64,000 nucleotides of DNA from Allobosea lupini (lineage in GTDB: Bacteria; Pseudomonadota; Alphaproteobacteria; Rhizobiales; Beijerinckiaceae), in NCBI RefSeq assembly GCF_900109525.1, contig NZ_FOAN01000001.1, positions 992,001 through 1,056,000 of the forward strand, written 5' to 3'. A model generated the notes under the pieces. The model did not search any database. It worked only from the letters and a program-made list of their open reading frames with translations, and had not been told where the DNA came from. The position numbers were made by a program, and so were the translations under genes. Below are positions 16,412 through 25,104 of the stretch, in pieces. The first letter of the stretch is position 1; every line of letters starts with the position of its first letter.

Positions 16412-17392
16412 ATGGACCAGCTCAACGCCATGCGCGCCTTCGTGCGCGTCGTCGAAGTCGGCACCTTCACCCGCGCCGCCGAGCTGCTCGACTTGCCCAA
16501 ACCGACCGTGACCAAGCTGATCCAGCAGCTCGAAGGGCATCTGCACGCGCAATTGCTCAACCGCACGACGCGGCGCGTCACCGTGACGATGGACGGCGCC
16601 GCCTATTACGAACGGGCGCTGCGCGTGCTCGGCGAGATCGACGAGCTCGACCAGAGCATGGCCTCCTCGCAGGCCCGGCCGAGCGGGCGCCTGCGCATCG
16701 ATGTCAGCGCGTCGTTCGCCACCGACATCATCCTGCCGGCCCTGCCCGGTTTCCTGGCCCGCTATCCCGAAATCCAGGTCGACATGGGCCTGTCCGACCG
16801 GCCAGCCGACCTGATCGGCGAGAATCTCGACCTCGCCATCCGTGCCGGCGCGATCGAGGATCAGAGCCTGATCGCCCGCCGCATCGGCGAGATGATGCTG
16901 ATCACCTGTGCGACGCCGGGCTATCTCGCCAAGCATGGCACGCCGCAGCACCCGCGCGATCTGGAGGACGGCCATCTCGCGATCGGCTATCGCCGGGCCG
17001 GCACCAGCCGCATCATGCCCTTCACCTTCGCCAGCCCGAAGGAGACGATCGAGATCCAGGGCGACTATGTCGTCTCCCTGAACGACGGGACCGGCTATGT
17101 CGCCGCCGGGCTGGCGGGGCTCGGCGTCATGCAGGTGCCGACGTTCATGGCGATGGCGCACATCGCCTCTGGCCGGCTCGTCCCGATCCTGACCGACTGG
17201 TGCACGAAGCCGAAGCCGCTGCACATCATCTATCCGCCGAACCGCCACCTCTCGAACAAGGTCCGCGTCTTTGTCGACTGGCTGGCCGAATTGTTCGCGC
17301 GGAACGCGTTGCTTCAGGGCAAGCCGCTGCTGCCCTGCCCTGGCGGCGTCGCCGCGGAGGCGCTCGCTCATCAGTCCGAGCAGGCCGCCTAG
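16412..17392 (+). CDS. LysR family regulator, likely controlling the RND operon
   Basis: The protein has about 326 residues. Its N-terminal winged helix-turn-helix is clear (AMRAFVRVVEVGTFTRAAEL, then LPKPTVTKLIQQLEGHL and LNRTTRRVTVT), followed by a periplasmic-binding-like effector domain (LRIDVSASFATDIILPALPGF). It belongs to the CrgA/DsdC-like branch common next to efflux and dehydrogenase genes. I chose ATG 16412 because the family starts with MDQLNAMRAFV; the longer frame upstream would run through the RND operon promoter. Divergent placement 128 bases from the hydrolase-adaptor-permease operon is the usual arrangement for a LysR activator of its neighbour. Confidence 0.9.
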   Translation: MDQLNAMRAFVRVVEVGTFTRAAELLDLPKPTVTKLIQQLEGHLHAQLLNRTTRRVTVTMDGAAYYERALRVLGEIDELDQSMASSQARPSGRLRIDVSASFATDIILPALPGFLARYPEIQVDMGLSDRPADLIGENLDLAIRAGAIEDQSLIARRIGEMMLITCATPGYLAKHGTPQHPRDLEDGHLAIGYRRAGTSRIMPFTFASPKETIEIQGDYVVSLNDGTGYVAAGLAGLGVMQVPTFMAMAHIASGRLVPILTDWCTKPKPLHIIYPPNRHLSNKVRVFVDWLAELFARNALLQGKPLLPCPGGVAAEALAHQSEQAA

Positions 17393-17498
17393 CCGCGCAG
17401 GTCCGAGATGACGGGCCGGCGGTTCCATCGCATCGCGAACTGGCCTAACCAGAGGCGCCGGCTTTCCGCCGCGTTCCTCAAGCAGCCAGGTCCGCCCG

Positions 17499-18785
17499 AT
17501 GTCCCGCAGCGTCCGCGACAAGCTCGAAGCCAATCTCGCCCGCATCGGCGACGGCGCCCCGGTCTTCACAAAGCTTTTGCTCGACACCGCGCGCGCCGAG
17601 GCCGACGCCGCCGATCGCCGCCGCGAAGCCGGGCTGCAGTTGAGCGCGATCGACGGCACGATCGTCTCGGTCAAGGACCTGCTCGACGTGAAGGGCGTGA
17701 CGACCTGGGCCGGCTCCAGCGTGCTGAAGGGCGCAACCGCAGCGGCTCAGGATGCGCCTTCGGTGGCGCGGCTGCGCCGGGCCGGCGCGGTGATCATCGG
17801 CAAGACCAACATGACCGAGTTCGCCTTCTCCGGCATCGGCCTCAACACCACCTTCGGCACGCCTGGCAGTGCCGTCGACAAGGCGCGCATCCCGGGCGGC
17901 TCCTCGTCCGGCGCGGCGGTCTCGGTGGCGGAAGGCTCGTCGGAGCTGACGGTCGGCACCGATACCGGCGGCTCCTGCCGCATCCCTGCCGCCTTCAACG
18001 GCATCACCGGGATGAAGCCGACGCACAAGACGGTTCCCGATGAGGGCTGCTTCCCGCTGGCGCCGAGCCTCGATTCGATAGGCCCGCTGGCCAAGGATGT
18101 GGCCGGCTGCGCGCGCCTGCTCTCAGTGCTGGCGGATCGACCCTTCGATCTCGCGGAAGGCCTGTCGCCGGCCCGCATCCGCCTCGGCGTGGCGCGCGGC
18201 GGCTTCCTGGCCGAAGCAGCCCCGTCCGTCGCCAAGGCCTATGAGGCGGCGATCGAGCGCGTGACGCGGCTCGGCATCGCGGTCGAGCCGGTCGATCTCG
18301 ACGGGCTTTGGCAGGAGATGCTGGCAATATGCCCGGTGCCGCTGGTCACGGTCGAGGCAGCGGCGGTGCATCGCGACCTCCTGGAGAGCAAGGCCGAGAC
18401 TTACGACCGGCGCGTCGCCGCCCGCATCGCCATCGGAGTGCCCTGCAAGGCGACCGACTACATCATCGCCATGGAGAGGCGCCGGGCGCTGATCGGAAGA
18501 CTCGCCGCCCAGCTCGACGGGCTCGACGGCTTCCTGGCGCCGACCGTGCCGATCGAGGCGCCGACGATCGCCGCGATGGAGGCGGATGACGAGGCCTTCT
18601 TCGCGGCCAATCGCCTGATCCTGCGCAACCCGGCCTTCGGCAACCTGTTCGACCTGTGCTCGATCTCGCTGCCGATGCCGCTCGGCGACAAGCTCTCGGG
18701 CGGGCTGATGCTGAGCGCCGTCGCAGGCCGGGACCAGCAGCTGCTCAACATCGCCAAGCTGATCGAGCCGGCCGCAGCAGGCTGA
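17499..18785 (+). CDS. Amidase signature family hydrolase
   Basis: This is an amidase of about 428 residues with the Ser-cisSer-Lys triad of the amidase signature family: Lys59 in IVSVKDLLDVKG, the cis-serine in PGGSSSGAAVSVAEG (about 132-146) and the nucleophile Ser159 in TDTGGSCRIPAAFNG. It hydrolyses amides; the family also contains GatA, but there are no gatB/gatC neighbours and the spacing differs, so it is probably a stand-alone catabolic amidase. It follows the LysR gene by 106 bases on the same strand and converges with pyrC. The substrate is unknown. Confidence 0.88.
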   Translation: MSRSVRDKLEANLARIGDGAPVFTKLLLDTARAEADAADRRREAGLQLSAIDGTIVSVKDLLDVKGVTTWAGSSVLKGATAAAQDAPSVARLRRAGAVIIGKTNMTEFAFSGIGLNTTFGTPGSAVDKARIPGGSSSGAAVSVAEGSSELTVGTDTGGSCRIPAAFNGITGMKPTHKTVPDEGCFPLAPSLDSIGPLAKDVAGCARLLSVLADRPFDLAEGLSPARIRLGVARGGFLAEAAPSVAKAYEAAIERVTRLGIAVEPVDLDGLWQEMLAICPVPLVTVEAAAVHRDLLESKAETYDRRVAARIAIGVPCKATDYIIAMERRRALIGRLAAQLDGLDGFLAPTVPIEAPTIAAMEADDEAFFAANRLILRNPAFGNLFDLCSISLPMPLGDKLSGGLMLSAVAGRDQQLLNIAKLIEPAAAG

Positions 18786-18794
18786 GCGGGCGGA

Positions 18795-19889
18795 TCAGCC
18801 CCTCACCTCGCCCAGCGACCAGGGCAGCTCCTCGCCGCCTCTGAAAATGACGACGTCCTCCTCGCCGACCGCTACCGTCGGCGAGACCCGGCAGGGCCGC
18901 TTCTCCAGCGTGATCGTGCCTTCGTTCAGCGGCAGGCCGTAGAAGCGCGCGCCGTTCTCGGAGGCAAAAGCCTCGAAATGATCGAGCGCGCCCTCCTCGT
19001 CGAAGACCTGGACATAGGTCTGCAGGGCGGTGGCGCCGCCGAAGACGCCGGCCGAGCAGCACTCCGCCTGCTTGGCGCTGCGCAGATGCGGGGCCGTGTC
19101 GGTGCCGATGAAGAAATTGCCGTCGCCGGCGGTGACCGCCTTGCGCAGAGCGAGACGGTGGCGTTCACGCTTGGCGACCGGCAGGCAATAGAGATGGGGC
19201 CTGAGGCCGCCCTGGAAGATCGAGGTGCGGTTGATGATCAGGTGATGCGGCGTCACCGTCGCCGCTGCCCGGCCGGCATGGGCGCGCACCAGTTCGACGG
19301 TCTCGGCAGTGGTGACATGCTCGACCACGACCTTCAGGCCCTGATGCCGCTTCAGCAGCGGCAGCATCTCTGTCTCCATGAACACCGCCTCGCGGTCGAA
19401 GATGTCGACGGCCGGGTCGGTCGCCTCGCCATGGACGAGGACCGGCATGCCGATCTTTTCCATTCGCTCCAGCACCGGGGCGAGCTTGGGAATGCTGGTG
19501 ACCCCGTGATGGGAATTGGTCGTCGCGCCCGAGGGATAGAGCTTGGCCGCGGCCCAGACGCCGTCGCGGAAGCCGCGTTCGATCTCATCCGGATGGGTCG
19601 AGTCGGTCAGATAGCAGGTCATAAGGGGCGTGAAATCGTTGCCGTCCGGGCGCGCCGCCAGGATGCGCTCGCGATAGGCCGATGCCGCGTCGACCGAGGT
19701 GACCGGCGGGACCAGGTTCGGCATGATGATGCCGCGTTTGAACTGCGCGGCGGTGAAGGGCAGCACTGCCTTCAGCATGGCGCCGTCGCGCAGGTGGACA
19801 TGCCAATCGTCCGGGCGGCGGATTGTCAGTGTCTGCGCCGGGGTGGCAGCCTTGGCCTCGCTGCTGCCGAAGAGTTCCGTGACGCTCAT
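18795..19889 (-). CDS. pyrC: Dihydroorotase, class II
   Basis: This enzyme closes carbamoyl-aspartate to dihydroorotate in pyrimidine synthesis. The 364-residue protein shows the zinc site: His30 and His32 in DDWHVHLRDG, Lys115 in AAKLYPSGAT (the carbamylated bridge lysine), VHGE and VVEHVTT histidines further on, and the catalytic Asp in FIGTDTAPH. The similarity to E. coli PyrC (about 348 residues) is strong; the extra length is a short N-terminal extension. It is divergent from pyrE across a 402-base spacer and convergent with the amidase gene (9-base gap). Confidence 0.95.
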   Translation of the reverse strand: MSVTELFGSSEAKAATPAQTLTIRRPDDWHVHLRDGAMLKAVLPFTAAQFKRGIIMPNLVPPVTSVDAASAYRERILAARPDGNDFTPLMTCYLTDSTHPDEIERGFRDGVWAAAKLYPSGATTNSHHGVTSIPKLAPVLERMEKIGMPVLVHGEATDPAVDIFDREAVFMETEMLPLLKRHQGLKVVVEHVTTAETVELVRAHAGRAAATVTPHHLIINRTSIFQGGLRPHLYCLPVAKRERHRLALRKAVTAGDGNFFIGTDTAPHLRSAKQAECCSAGVFGGATALQTYVQVFDEEGALDHFEAFASENGARFYGLPLNEGTITLEKRPCRVSPTVAVGEEDVVIFRGGEELPWSLGEVRG

Positions 19890-20291
19890 GCCCTGCCCCT
19901 GTGCTGACCTGCCCCCAAACGAATCCGCAGGCAGGCCTTACTCTCGTTAAGGACTGCCATAGCCGACGCCATGCCAACTGCGAAGCGCGGGAATCTTCCC
20001 GCACCAAAACGCGGGTCGTCCCGGGCGACCGAAGGGAGACCCGGGACCCATTCCGGAGCCTTTCCGATAGAGGTTCCGGAATGGATCCCGGATCTCCGCT
20101 TCGCTCCGTCCTGGATGACTCGCGAAGGTGGGATAAGGTCAAGCCCAACGATCTTCCGGGGACAGCGCACGGCAGGGATTGACCTTCACCGGCAACCTGT
20201 CGAGAAGAGGCCGTTTGCGAATTCGACACGAGCCGCGCCAACGCCTGCAAACGGCGAAGGCTGGCGCGCGCTGGCCCTGGAGACCAAGACC
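19890..20291. other. pyrC-pyrE divergent spacer
   Basis: This 402-base gene-free spacer holds the divergent promoters of pyrC and pyrE and the long inverted repeat described separately. The open frame that continues upstream of the pyrE ATG (to 19971) runs through that repeat and has no family support. No attenuator-like leader peptide or T-run could be identified. Confidence 0.5.
20010..20124. repeat. Long imperfect inverted repeat
   Basis: About 47-base arms flank a 17-base centre: the left arm ends CCATTCCGGA (20048-20057), the right arm starts TCCGGAATGG (20075-20084), and both outer ends reach CGCG. Matching inner words include CCCGGG/CCCGGA and GACCGAAGGGAGAC against GATCTCCGCTTCGCTC. 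It is the size of a small non-autonomous palindromic element. When transcribed it would form a long hairpin in the pyrE 5' region or between divergent promoters. Confidence 0.65.
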
Positions 20292-21002
20292 ATGCCCAAT
20301 CTCTACATGCCGGTCGACCGGGATACCATCGCGCTCGAAGCGGCCAAGATGCTGCTGGAGATCAAGGCAGTCCACTTCTACCAGGACAAGCCCTTCATCT
20401 TCACCTCCGGCTGGGCGAGCCCGGTCTATATCGATTGCCGCAAGATCATTTCCTTCCCGCGGCTGCGCTCCTCGCTGATCGACTTCGCCGCGACGACGAT
20501 CGTGCGTGACATCGGTTATGAATCGATCGACATCGTCGCGGGTGGCGAGACCGCCGGCATTCCCTTCGCCGCCTGGATCTCCGACCGGCTCTCGCTGCCG
20601 ATGCAGTATGTCCGCAAGAAGCCCAAGGGTTTCGGCCGCAATGCCCAGATCGAGGGCGAGGTTGTCGAGGGCGCGCGCACGCTGCTGGTCGAGGATCTCG
20701 CCACCGACGGCGGCAGCAAGGTCAATTTCTGCAAGGCGCTGCGCGACGCCGGCGCCAAGGTCGATCACTGCTTCGTGCTGTTCTACTACGACATCTTCCC
20801 GCAGGGGCGCGAGATGATGAAGGAGATCGGCGTCGGCCTGCACTATCTCACCACTTGGTGGGACGTGCTCAAGGTCGCCAAGGCGAGCGGGCATTTCGAG
20901 CCCAAGGTGCTGGCCGAGGTCGAGAGCTTCCTGAACGAGCCGGCCAAGTGGTCGGCCGCGCATGGCGGCATCTCGGACTTCAACCAGGCCAAGACCGGCT
21001 GA
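20292..21002 (+). CDS. pyrE: Orotate phosphoribosyltransferase
   Basis: This enzyme joins orotate to PRPP to give orotidine monophosphate. The 236-residue protein carries the OPRTase features: [17 protein letters not shown] near the N-terminus, [15 protein letters not shown], the catalytic loop lysines in [17 protein letters not shown], and the PRPP-binding motif [13 protein letters not shown] near residues 131-143. ATG 20292 is chosen because the homologous part starts there (MPNLYMPVD); the frame is open further upstream, but only through the inverted repeat. It is divergent from pyrC. Confidence 0.95.
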   Translation: MPNLYMPVDRDTIALEAAKMLLEIKAVHFYQDKPFIFTSGWASPVYIDCRKIISFPRLRSSLIDFAATTIVRDIGYESIDIVAGGETAGIPFAAWISDRLSLPMQYVRKKPKGFGRNAQIEGEVVEGARTLLVEDLATDGGSKVNFCKALRDAGAKVDHCFVLFYYDIFPQGREMMKEIGVGLHYLTTWWDVLKVAKASGHFEPKVLAEVESFLNEPAKWSAAHGGISDFNQAKTG

Positions 21003-21033
21003 TGCACGGCAATTGAGCTGCCTGTACGCGCCC

Positions 21034-22107
21034 TCAGCCGGCGCTCAGGACGCGAAAACGATCGGGCGCCGCCGGGTCCCGATCGACGACCTGGATCGGC
21101 GGCCAGGCCCATTGCCAGACGCTGATGCCCGGCACGCGCGAGAAGCCGATCTGCCCGCGCGTGCCCTCGACCGATACCTCCGACCAGGCCTGCGCCAGAC
21201 GTCCCGGCTCAGTGCCGTGGGACCGCATCATCGCGGCAAGAACGGCAACCGTGTCGTAGCCCTCGAAGGCGACGAAGGACGGCGCCTGCGCCAGCCGCTG
21301 GCGCAGGGCGGCTTCGACTCGCACACCGAGCGGTGGAAGCTGCTCCGGCAGATAGCGTAGGAACGGGATCGCGGCTCCGTCCGTGCCGAGCAGGGCCAGC
21401 CATTCGGGCAGCTCGGGCGGCCCTGCCGGCGCACCGATCAGAACGTTGCCGAGGCGCGGATCGCTGCGGATCGCTTTGACGAGCGACACCGCCGGCTCCG
21501 GATGGCCGACCAGCAGCAGCAGGCACGTGGCGCCCTGGTCGGCGAGGTGGTCGCAAAGCGCGGCAGGCGTCATCGAGCTCATCTCGAGCTCGATGACGCT
21601 CCCCCCGCGTGGCGTGATGCAGTCCTGCAGGATACGTGTTCCGGAGGCCCAGTAGACGCTCGGCACGGTTGCGACGGCGACGTGCCGGTGGCCGGCATCA
21701 AGCAGAAAGTCGGCATAGAGCCGCCAGCCGCGCGACTGCGCCGGGGCGATCCGGGCAACCCAGTCCGTCGGCTGCTCGGTGAGCGCATCGAGGACCGCCG
21801 AGGAGCAAATGAACGGCAGACACAGCGCATCGGCCCTGGCGGCAGCAGCGCGGGCGACGACGCTGTGGTACTCCCCGACAAGGGCAGAAATCCCCAGGCC
21901 AGCCAGTTCATCGACGACGGCCACCGCCTTCTGCGGATCGGCCGCGGTGTCGCGGACCAGCAGCTCGAGCGGCCGTCCGCCGATCCCGCCGGTTGCATTG
22001 ACGTCGGCGACGGCGAGCTCGAGCCCGGCGAGCAGATGCCGGCCGGCCTCGACCCAGCCGGGCGGCGACAGCGGCGCCAGGGCACCGATCCGGATAGGCA
22101 TGGTCAT
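21034..22107 (-). CDS. Periplasmic-binding-like protein (Peripla_BP_6) without signal peptide
   Basis: The 357-residue protein has the fold of branched-chain amino-acid/amide binding proteins: IRIGALAPLSPPG, GLELAVADVNATGGIGGRPL and VRDTAADPQKAVAVVDELA, then a hinge and second lobe (FVAFEGYDTVAVLAAMMRS). The mature sequence starts right after the Met, with no signal peptide or lipobox, so it should stay in the cytoplasm. AmiC/NegA-type sensors and FmdD-like regulators use this fold inside the cell. It is the last gene of the ABC importer operon, 92 bases after the enoyl-CoA hydratase, and the operon already has a normal secreted binding protein (25105-26367). Confidence 0.75.
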   Translation of the reverse strand: MTMPIRIGALAPLSPPGWVEAGRHLLAGLELAVADVNATGGIGGRPLELLVRDTAADPQKAVAVVDELAGLGISALVGEYHSVVARAAAARADALCLPFICSSAVLDALTEQPTDWVARIAPAQSRGWRLYADFLLDAGHRHVAVATVPSVYWASGTRILQDCITPRGGSVIELEMSSMTPAALCDHLADQGATCLLLLVGHPEPAVSLVKAIRSDPRLGNVLIGAPAGPPELPEWLALLGTDGAAIPFLRYLPEQLPPLGVRVEAALRQRLAQAPSFVAFEGYDTVAVLAAMMRSHGTEPGRLAQAWSEVSVEGTRGQIGFSRVPGISVWQWAWPPIQVVDRDPAAPDRFRVLSAG

Positions 22108-22199
22108 GCGGCGGTGTCTCCGGCCAAGGTTTAGGCCGCACTATGCCGGGATCGCGCCCGTGGGCGTCAGTAGCGCAAACGCAGCCCTGTCGCCTGATT

Positions 22200-22988
22200 T
22201 CAGAATTTCGCCGGCCGACGCTCGAAGAAGGCGGCGATGCCCTCGCGAAAGTCCGGCGTGCCGGCATTGGCGACGAAATTCTGTTTCTCCAAATCGAGCT
22301 GCGCCTCGAAGGAGCCATGCGTCGCGGCCTGGACCAGCGCCTTGCTCGCGCCTTGCGCACCGACGCTGCCGCGGGCGAGCTTTTCAGCCAGGACGTACGC
22401 GGTCTCCATCAGCTCGTCATGCGGCACGATACGGTTGACGAGGCCGAGCTGGAGCGCGGTTTGCGCATTGATCGCCTCGTTGAGCAGCACGAATTCCAGC
22501 GCCCGGCGCGGGCCGAGCAACTGCGTCAGCGTCCAGGTGGTGCCGCCATCGGGGCTGGTGCCGAGCTTGGTGTAGGCCGAGAGGAAGCTTGCATCCTCTG
22601 CCGCCACCACGAGGTCGCAGGCGAGCGCCAGGCCGACACCACCGCCCGCGACCGGCCCCTGTACCGCGGCGATCACCGGCTGCGGCATCGCCTTGATCAG
22701 GCGCATCAGGGTGTGGAAGCGGTCGATCAGCTTCGTTGCTGTCTGCGGCGCGCCAGGCAGATCGGCCTGGAAGCGGGCGAGATCACCGCCTGCCATGAAG
22801 GAGCGCCCTGCCCCGGCCAGGATGACGGCGCGGATGGTGCGGTCCGCCGCGAGCCCCGAGAAGGCCGCGACCAGCGCATCGGCCATCGCCTCGTCGAGGA
22901 CGTTGAGCACCTTGGGACGGTTCATGGTCACGGTCAGGATCGGGCCCTGCCGCTGCGTGATCACAACTTCGCCTGCCGGATCGCTCAT
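22200..22988 (-). CDS. Enoyl-CoA hydratase/isomerase family protein
   Basis: This crotonase of about 262 residues adds water to, or isomerises, an enoyl-CoA. The oxyanion-hole strands read AGAGRSFMAGGDLARF and GPVAGGGVGLALACDLVVAA; the C-terminus ends with FREGIAAFFERRPAKF, standard for the family. ATG 22988 follows GAGGATGAG and is preferred to 23015. It lies 32 bases after the ligase gene in the importer operon. The acyl group is not readable from sequence; in this context a branched-chain or isoprenoid acyl-CoA is plausible. Confidence 0.88.
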   Translation of the reverse strand: MSDPAGEVVITQRQGPILTVTMNRPKVLNVLDEAMADALVAAFSGLAADRTIRAVILAGAGRSFMAGGDLARFQADLPGAPQTATKLIDRFHTLMRLIKAMPQPVIAAVQGPVAGGGVGLALACDLVVAAEDASFLSAYTKLGTSPDGGTTWTLTQLLGPRRALEFVLLNEAINAQTALQLGLVNRIVPHDELMETAYVLAEKLARGSVGAQGASKALVQAATHGSFEAQLDLEKQNFVANAGTPDFREGIAAFFERRPAKF

Positions 22989-23020
22989 CGTCTCATCCTC
23001 ATCCCTCTGCGCCACCAGCC

Positions 23021-24253
23021 TCAGCCCGGCGCCCTCGTATCGTCGATGACCTTGCCGTCATTGGGCAATGTCCCTCGTGCCACCAGCTCGACCGTGCCGC
23101 TCAGCTTGAACACGTCACGGACGGAGGCCTTCACCGCCTCGGCCAAACCGCCACTCGGTGCGGCAGCCTCGGCCCTGAAGCTCATCGCATCCGTCTCGCC
23201 GGCGCGCGACACCACCAGCCGGCAGCGGTCGAGCTCGGGATGCCGCGCCGCGACAGCCGCGACCTGCTCGGGCCGGACGAACATGCCCTTGACCTTGGCC
23301 GACTGGTCGGCGCGGCCGAGCCAGCCGCGGATGCGCTGGTTGGTGCGCCCGCAGGGCGATGGTCCCGGCAGCGCCGCAGTGAGATCGCCGACGGCGAAGC
23401 GGATCAGTGGTTTCTTCGGATCGAGGATGGTGACGGCGATCTCGCCGACCTCGCCTTCCGCCACCGGCTGCCCGGTGCCCGGCCGCAGGATCTCGACGAT
23501 GATGTCCTCGTTGAGGACGAGGCCTTCGCGGGCCGGCGTCTCATAGGCGATGATGCCGCATTCGGCAGTGGCATAGCACTGGTAGGCATCGATGCCGCGC
23601 GCGCGGACCTCGGCCTGCAGCGAGGGCGGGAAGGCCGCACCGGACACCACCGCCCGTTTCAGGCTGGAAAGGTCGCGCCCGCGCGCCGCGCCGAGATCGA
23701 GCAGGATTTTCAGGAAGTCCGGCACGCCGGCATAGAGCGTCGGCCGATAGGCCTCGATCAGGTCGAGCTGCGCGTCGCTGTTGCCCGGCCCGGCCGGGAT
23801 CACGGCGCAGCCGAGCACGCGCGCCCCGGCATCGAAGCACCAGGCACCGGGCGTCAGGTGATAGGAAAAGGTATTGAGCACAATGTCGCGCCAGCCGGCA
23901 CCGGTCGCGGCGAGCGCACGGGCGACGCGCCAGGGATCGTCGTCGTGGCTCTCGGGCTCGAAGATCGGTCCCGGCGACATCATCAACCGGCGATAATCGC
24001 TCGGGCGGCCAGGCAGAAAACCGCCGAAGGGCGGCTTTGCGCGCTGGGCTGTCGGCAGGTCCGACTTGCGCAGCACCGGCAGGCGGGAGAGCGCCGCCCG
24101 ATCGGTGACGGCCTTGGGATCGATGCCGCGAAGATGCTTGCGCCAGGCGGGGAGCCGCTGCGCAGCCGCGATCACCTGCGGCAGCCGCCCGAACAGATCG
24201 GCCTCGCGGCGTGCGTGCGGGCGGGTCTCCAGGCGATCGTAATGCTTGCCCAT
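23021..24253 (-). CDS. AMP-dependent acyl-CoA ligase, phenylacetate-CoA ligase (PaaK)-like
   Basis: The protein has 410 residues and resembles PaaK-type ligases, which activate a carboxylic acid as acyl-AMP and pass it to CoA. The start KHYDRLETRPHARREADLF resembles the family N-terminus; the adenylate-binding motif appears as YQCYATAECGIIAYE, the hinge region as FAVGDLTAALPGPSPCGRTN, and the C-terminal lid as GWLGRADQSAKVKGMFVRPE. It is slightly shorter than PaaK (about 437). It is 7 bases from the ATPase gene in the importer operon, the second ligase of the operon besides 28370-30322. The substrate is a carboxylic acid brought in by the importer, by inference. Confidence 0.87.
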   Translation of the reverse strand: MGKHYDRLETRPHARREADLFGRLPQVIAAAQRLPAWRKHLRGIDPKAVTDRAALSRLPVLRKSDLPTAQRAKPPFGGFLPGRPSDYRRLMMSPGPIFEPESHDDDPWRVARALAATGAGWRDIVLNTFSYHLTPGAWCFDAGARVLGCAVIPAGPGNSDAQLDLIEAYRPTLYAGVPDFLKILLDLGAARGRDLSSLKRAVVSGAAFPPSLQAEVRARGIDAYQCYATAECGIIAYETPAREGLVLNEDIIVEILRPGTGQPVAEGEVGEIAVTILDPKKPLIRFAVGDLTAALPGPSPCGRTNQRIRGWLGRADQSAKVKGMFVRPEQVAAVAARHPELDRCRLVVSRAGETDAMSFRAEAAAPSGGLAEAVKASVRDVFKLSGTVELVARGTLPNDGKVIDDTRAPG

Positions 24254-24260
24254 GACGGTC

Positions 24261-25052
24261 TCAGGCGAGCCAGCGCTTGCGGCGCCGGTAGTGCTTGACT
24301 GCGTGGTAGTCGACCTTCTGATGGCCGCCGAGATAGGCGTCGGCGACGTCTGGATTGGCGCTCAGCACGGCAGCCTCGCCGCTCATCAGGATGCGGCCGT
24401 TCTCGATCAGGTAGCCGTAATGGGCAATCTCCAGCGCTGCCGTGGCGTTCTGCTCGACCAGCAGCACGGCGACGCCGTCGCGCGCGTTGACGTTGCGGAC
24501 GATGTCGAAGATCTCGTCGACGAGGAAGGGTGCGAGACCAAGGCTCGGCTCGTCGAGCATCAGCAGGCGCGGCTCGGTCATCAGGGCCCGGGCGATCGCC
24601 AGCATCTGCTGTTCACCACCGGAAAGGTAGCCGGCCTCGGCCTTGGCCCGCTGGGCAAGGCGCGGGAAGGTCTCGAACATCCGGTCGATGAGCGCCGTGA
24701 CATGGCCGCGCTCGCGATGCATGGTCGCCGCCGCGATCAGGTTCTCTTTCGGCGTCAGATGGCCGAAGACGCGTCGCCCCTCCAGCACATGGACGATGCC
24801 GAGGCGCACGCGATCGGGCGGGTCGACCGACAGGATCGAGCGCCCGTCGAAACTGATCTCGCCGCGCGTGACCGCGCCGCGCTCGGGCTTGAGCAGGCCG
24901 GAGATCGACTTCAGCACCGTGCTCTTGCCGGCGCCGTTGGCGCCGAGCACGGCGACAAGCCCCTTCTCGGGCACCTCGATCGAGACGCCGCGCACAGCGA
25001 GGAAGACCTGATCGTAGACGATCTCGATATTGTTCAGCGCCAGCAGCGTCAT
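24261..25052 (-). CDS. Branched-chain-type ABC importer ATPase (LivF-like)
   Basis: This is one of the two ATPases of a HAAT-type importer, about 263 residues. Walker A is GANGAGKST near residue 38, the signature is YLSGGEQQMLAIARAL, and Walker B is LLMLDEPSLGLAP; the LivF family feature GIVHVLEGRRVFGHLT is present. ATG 25052 gives the standard MTLLALNNIEIVYD start; the frame upstream to 25253 is a shadow of the binding-protein gene. The C-terminus has a basic extension (YRRRKRWLA) beyond most LivF proteins. It lies between the binding-protein gene and the PaaK-like ligase gene. Confidence 0.93.
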   Translation of the reverse strand: MTLLALNNIEIVYDQVFLAVRGVSIEVPEKGLVAVLGANGAGKSTVLKSISGLLKPERGAVTRGEISFDGRSILSVDPPDRVRLGIVHVLEGRRVFGHLTPKENLIAAATMHRERGHVTALIDRMFETFPRLAQRAKAEAGYLSGGEQQMLAIARALMTEPRLLMLDEPSLGLAPFLVDEIFDIVRNVNARDGVAVLLVEQNATAALEIAHYGYLIENGRILMSGEAAVLSANPDVADAYLGGHQKVDYHAVKHYRRRKRWLA

Positions 25053-25104
25053 CGGCCCGATCCGAAAAGGGGCGACGCGGAGCGCCCGCGCCGCCCGGAC
25101 CTCA

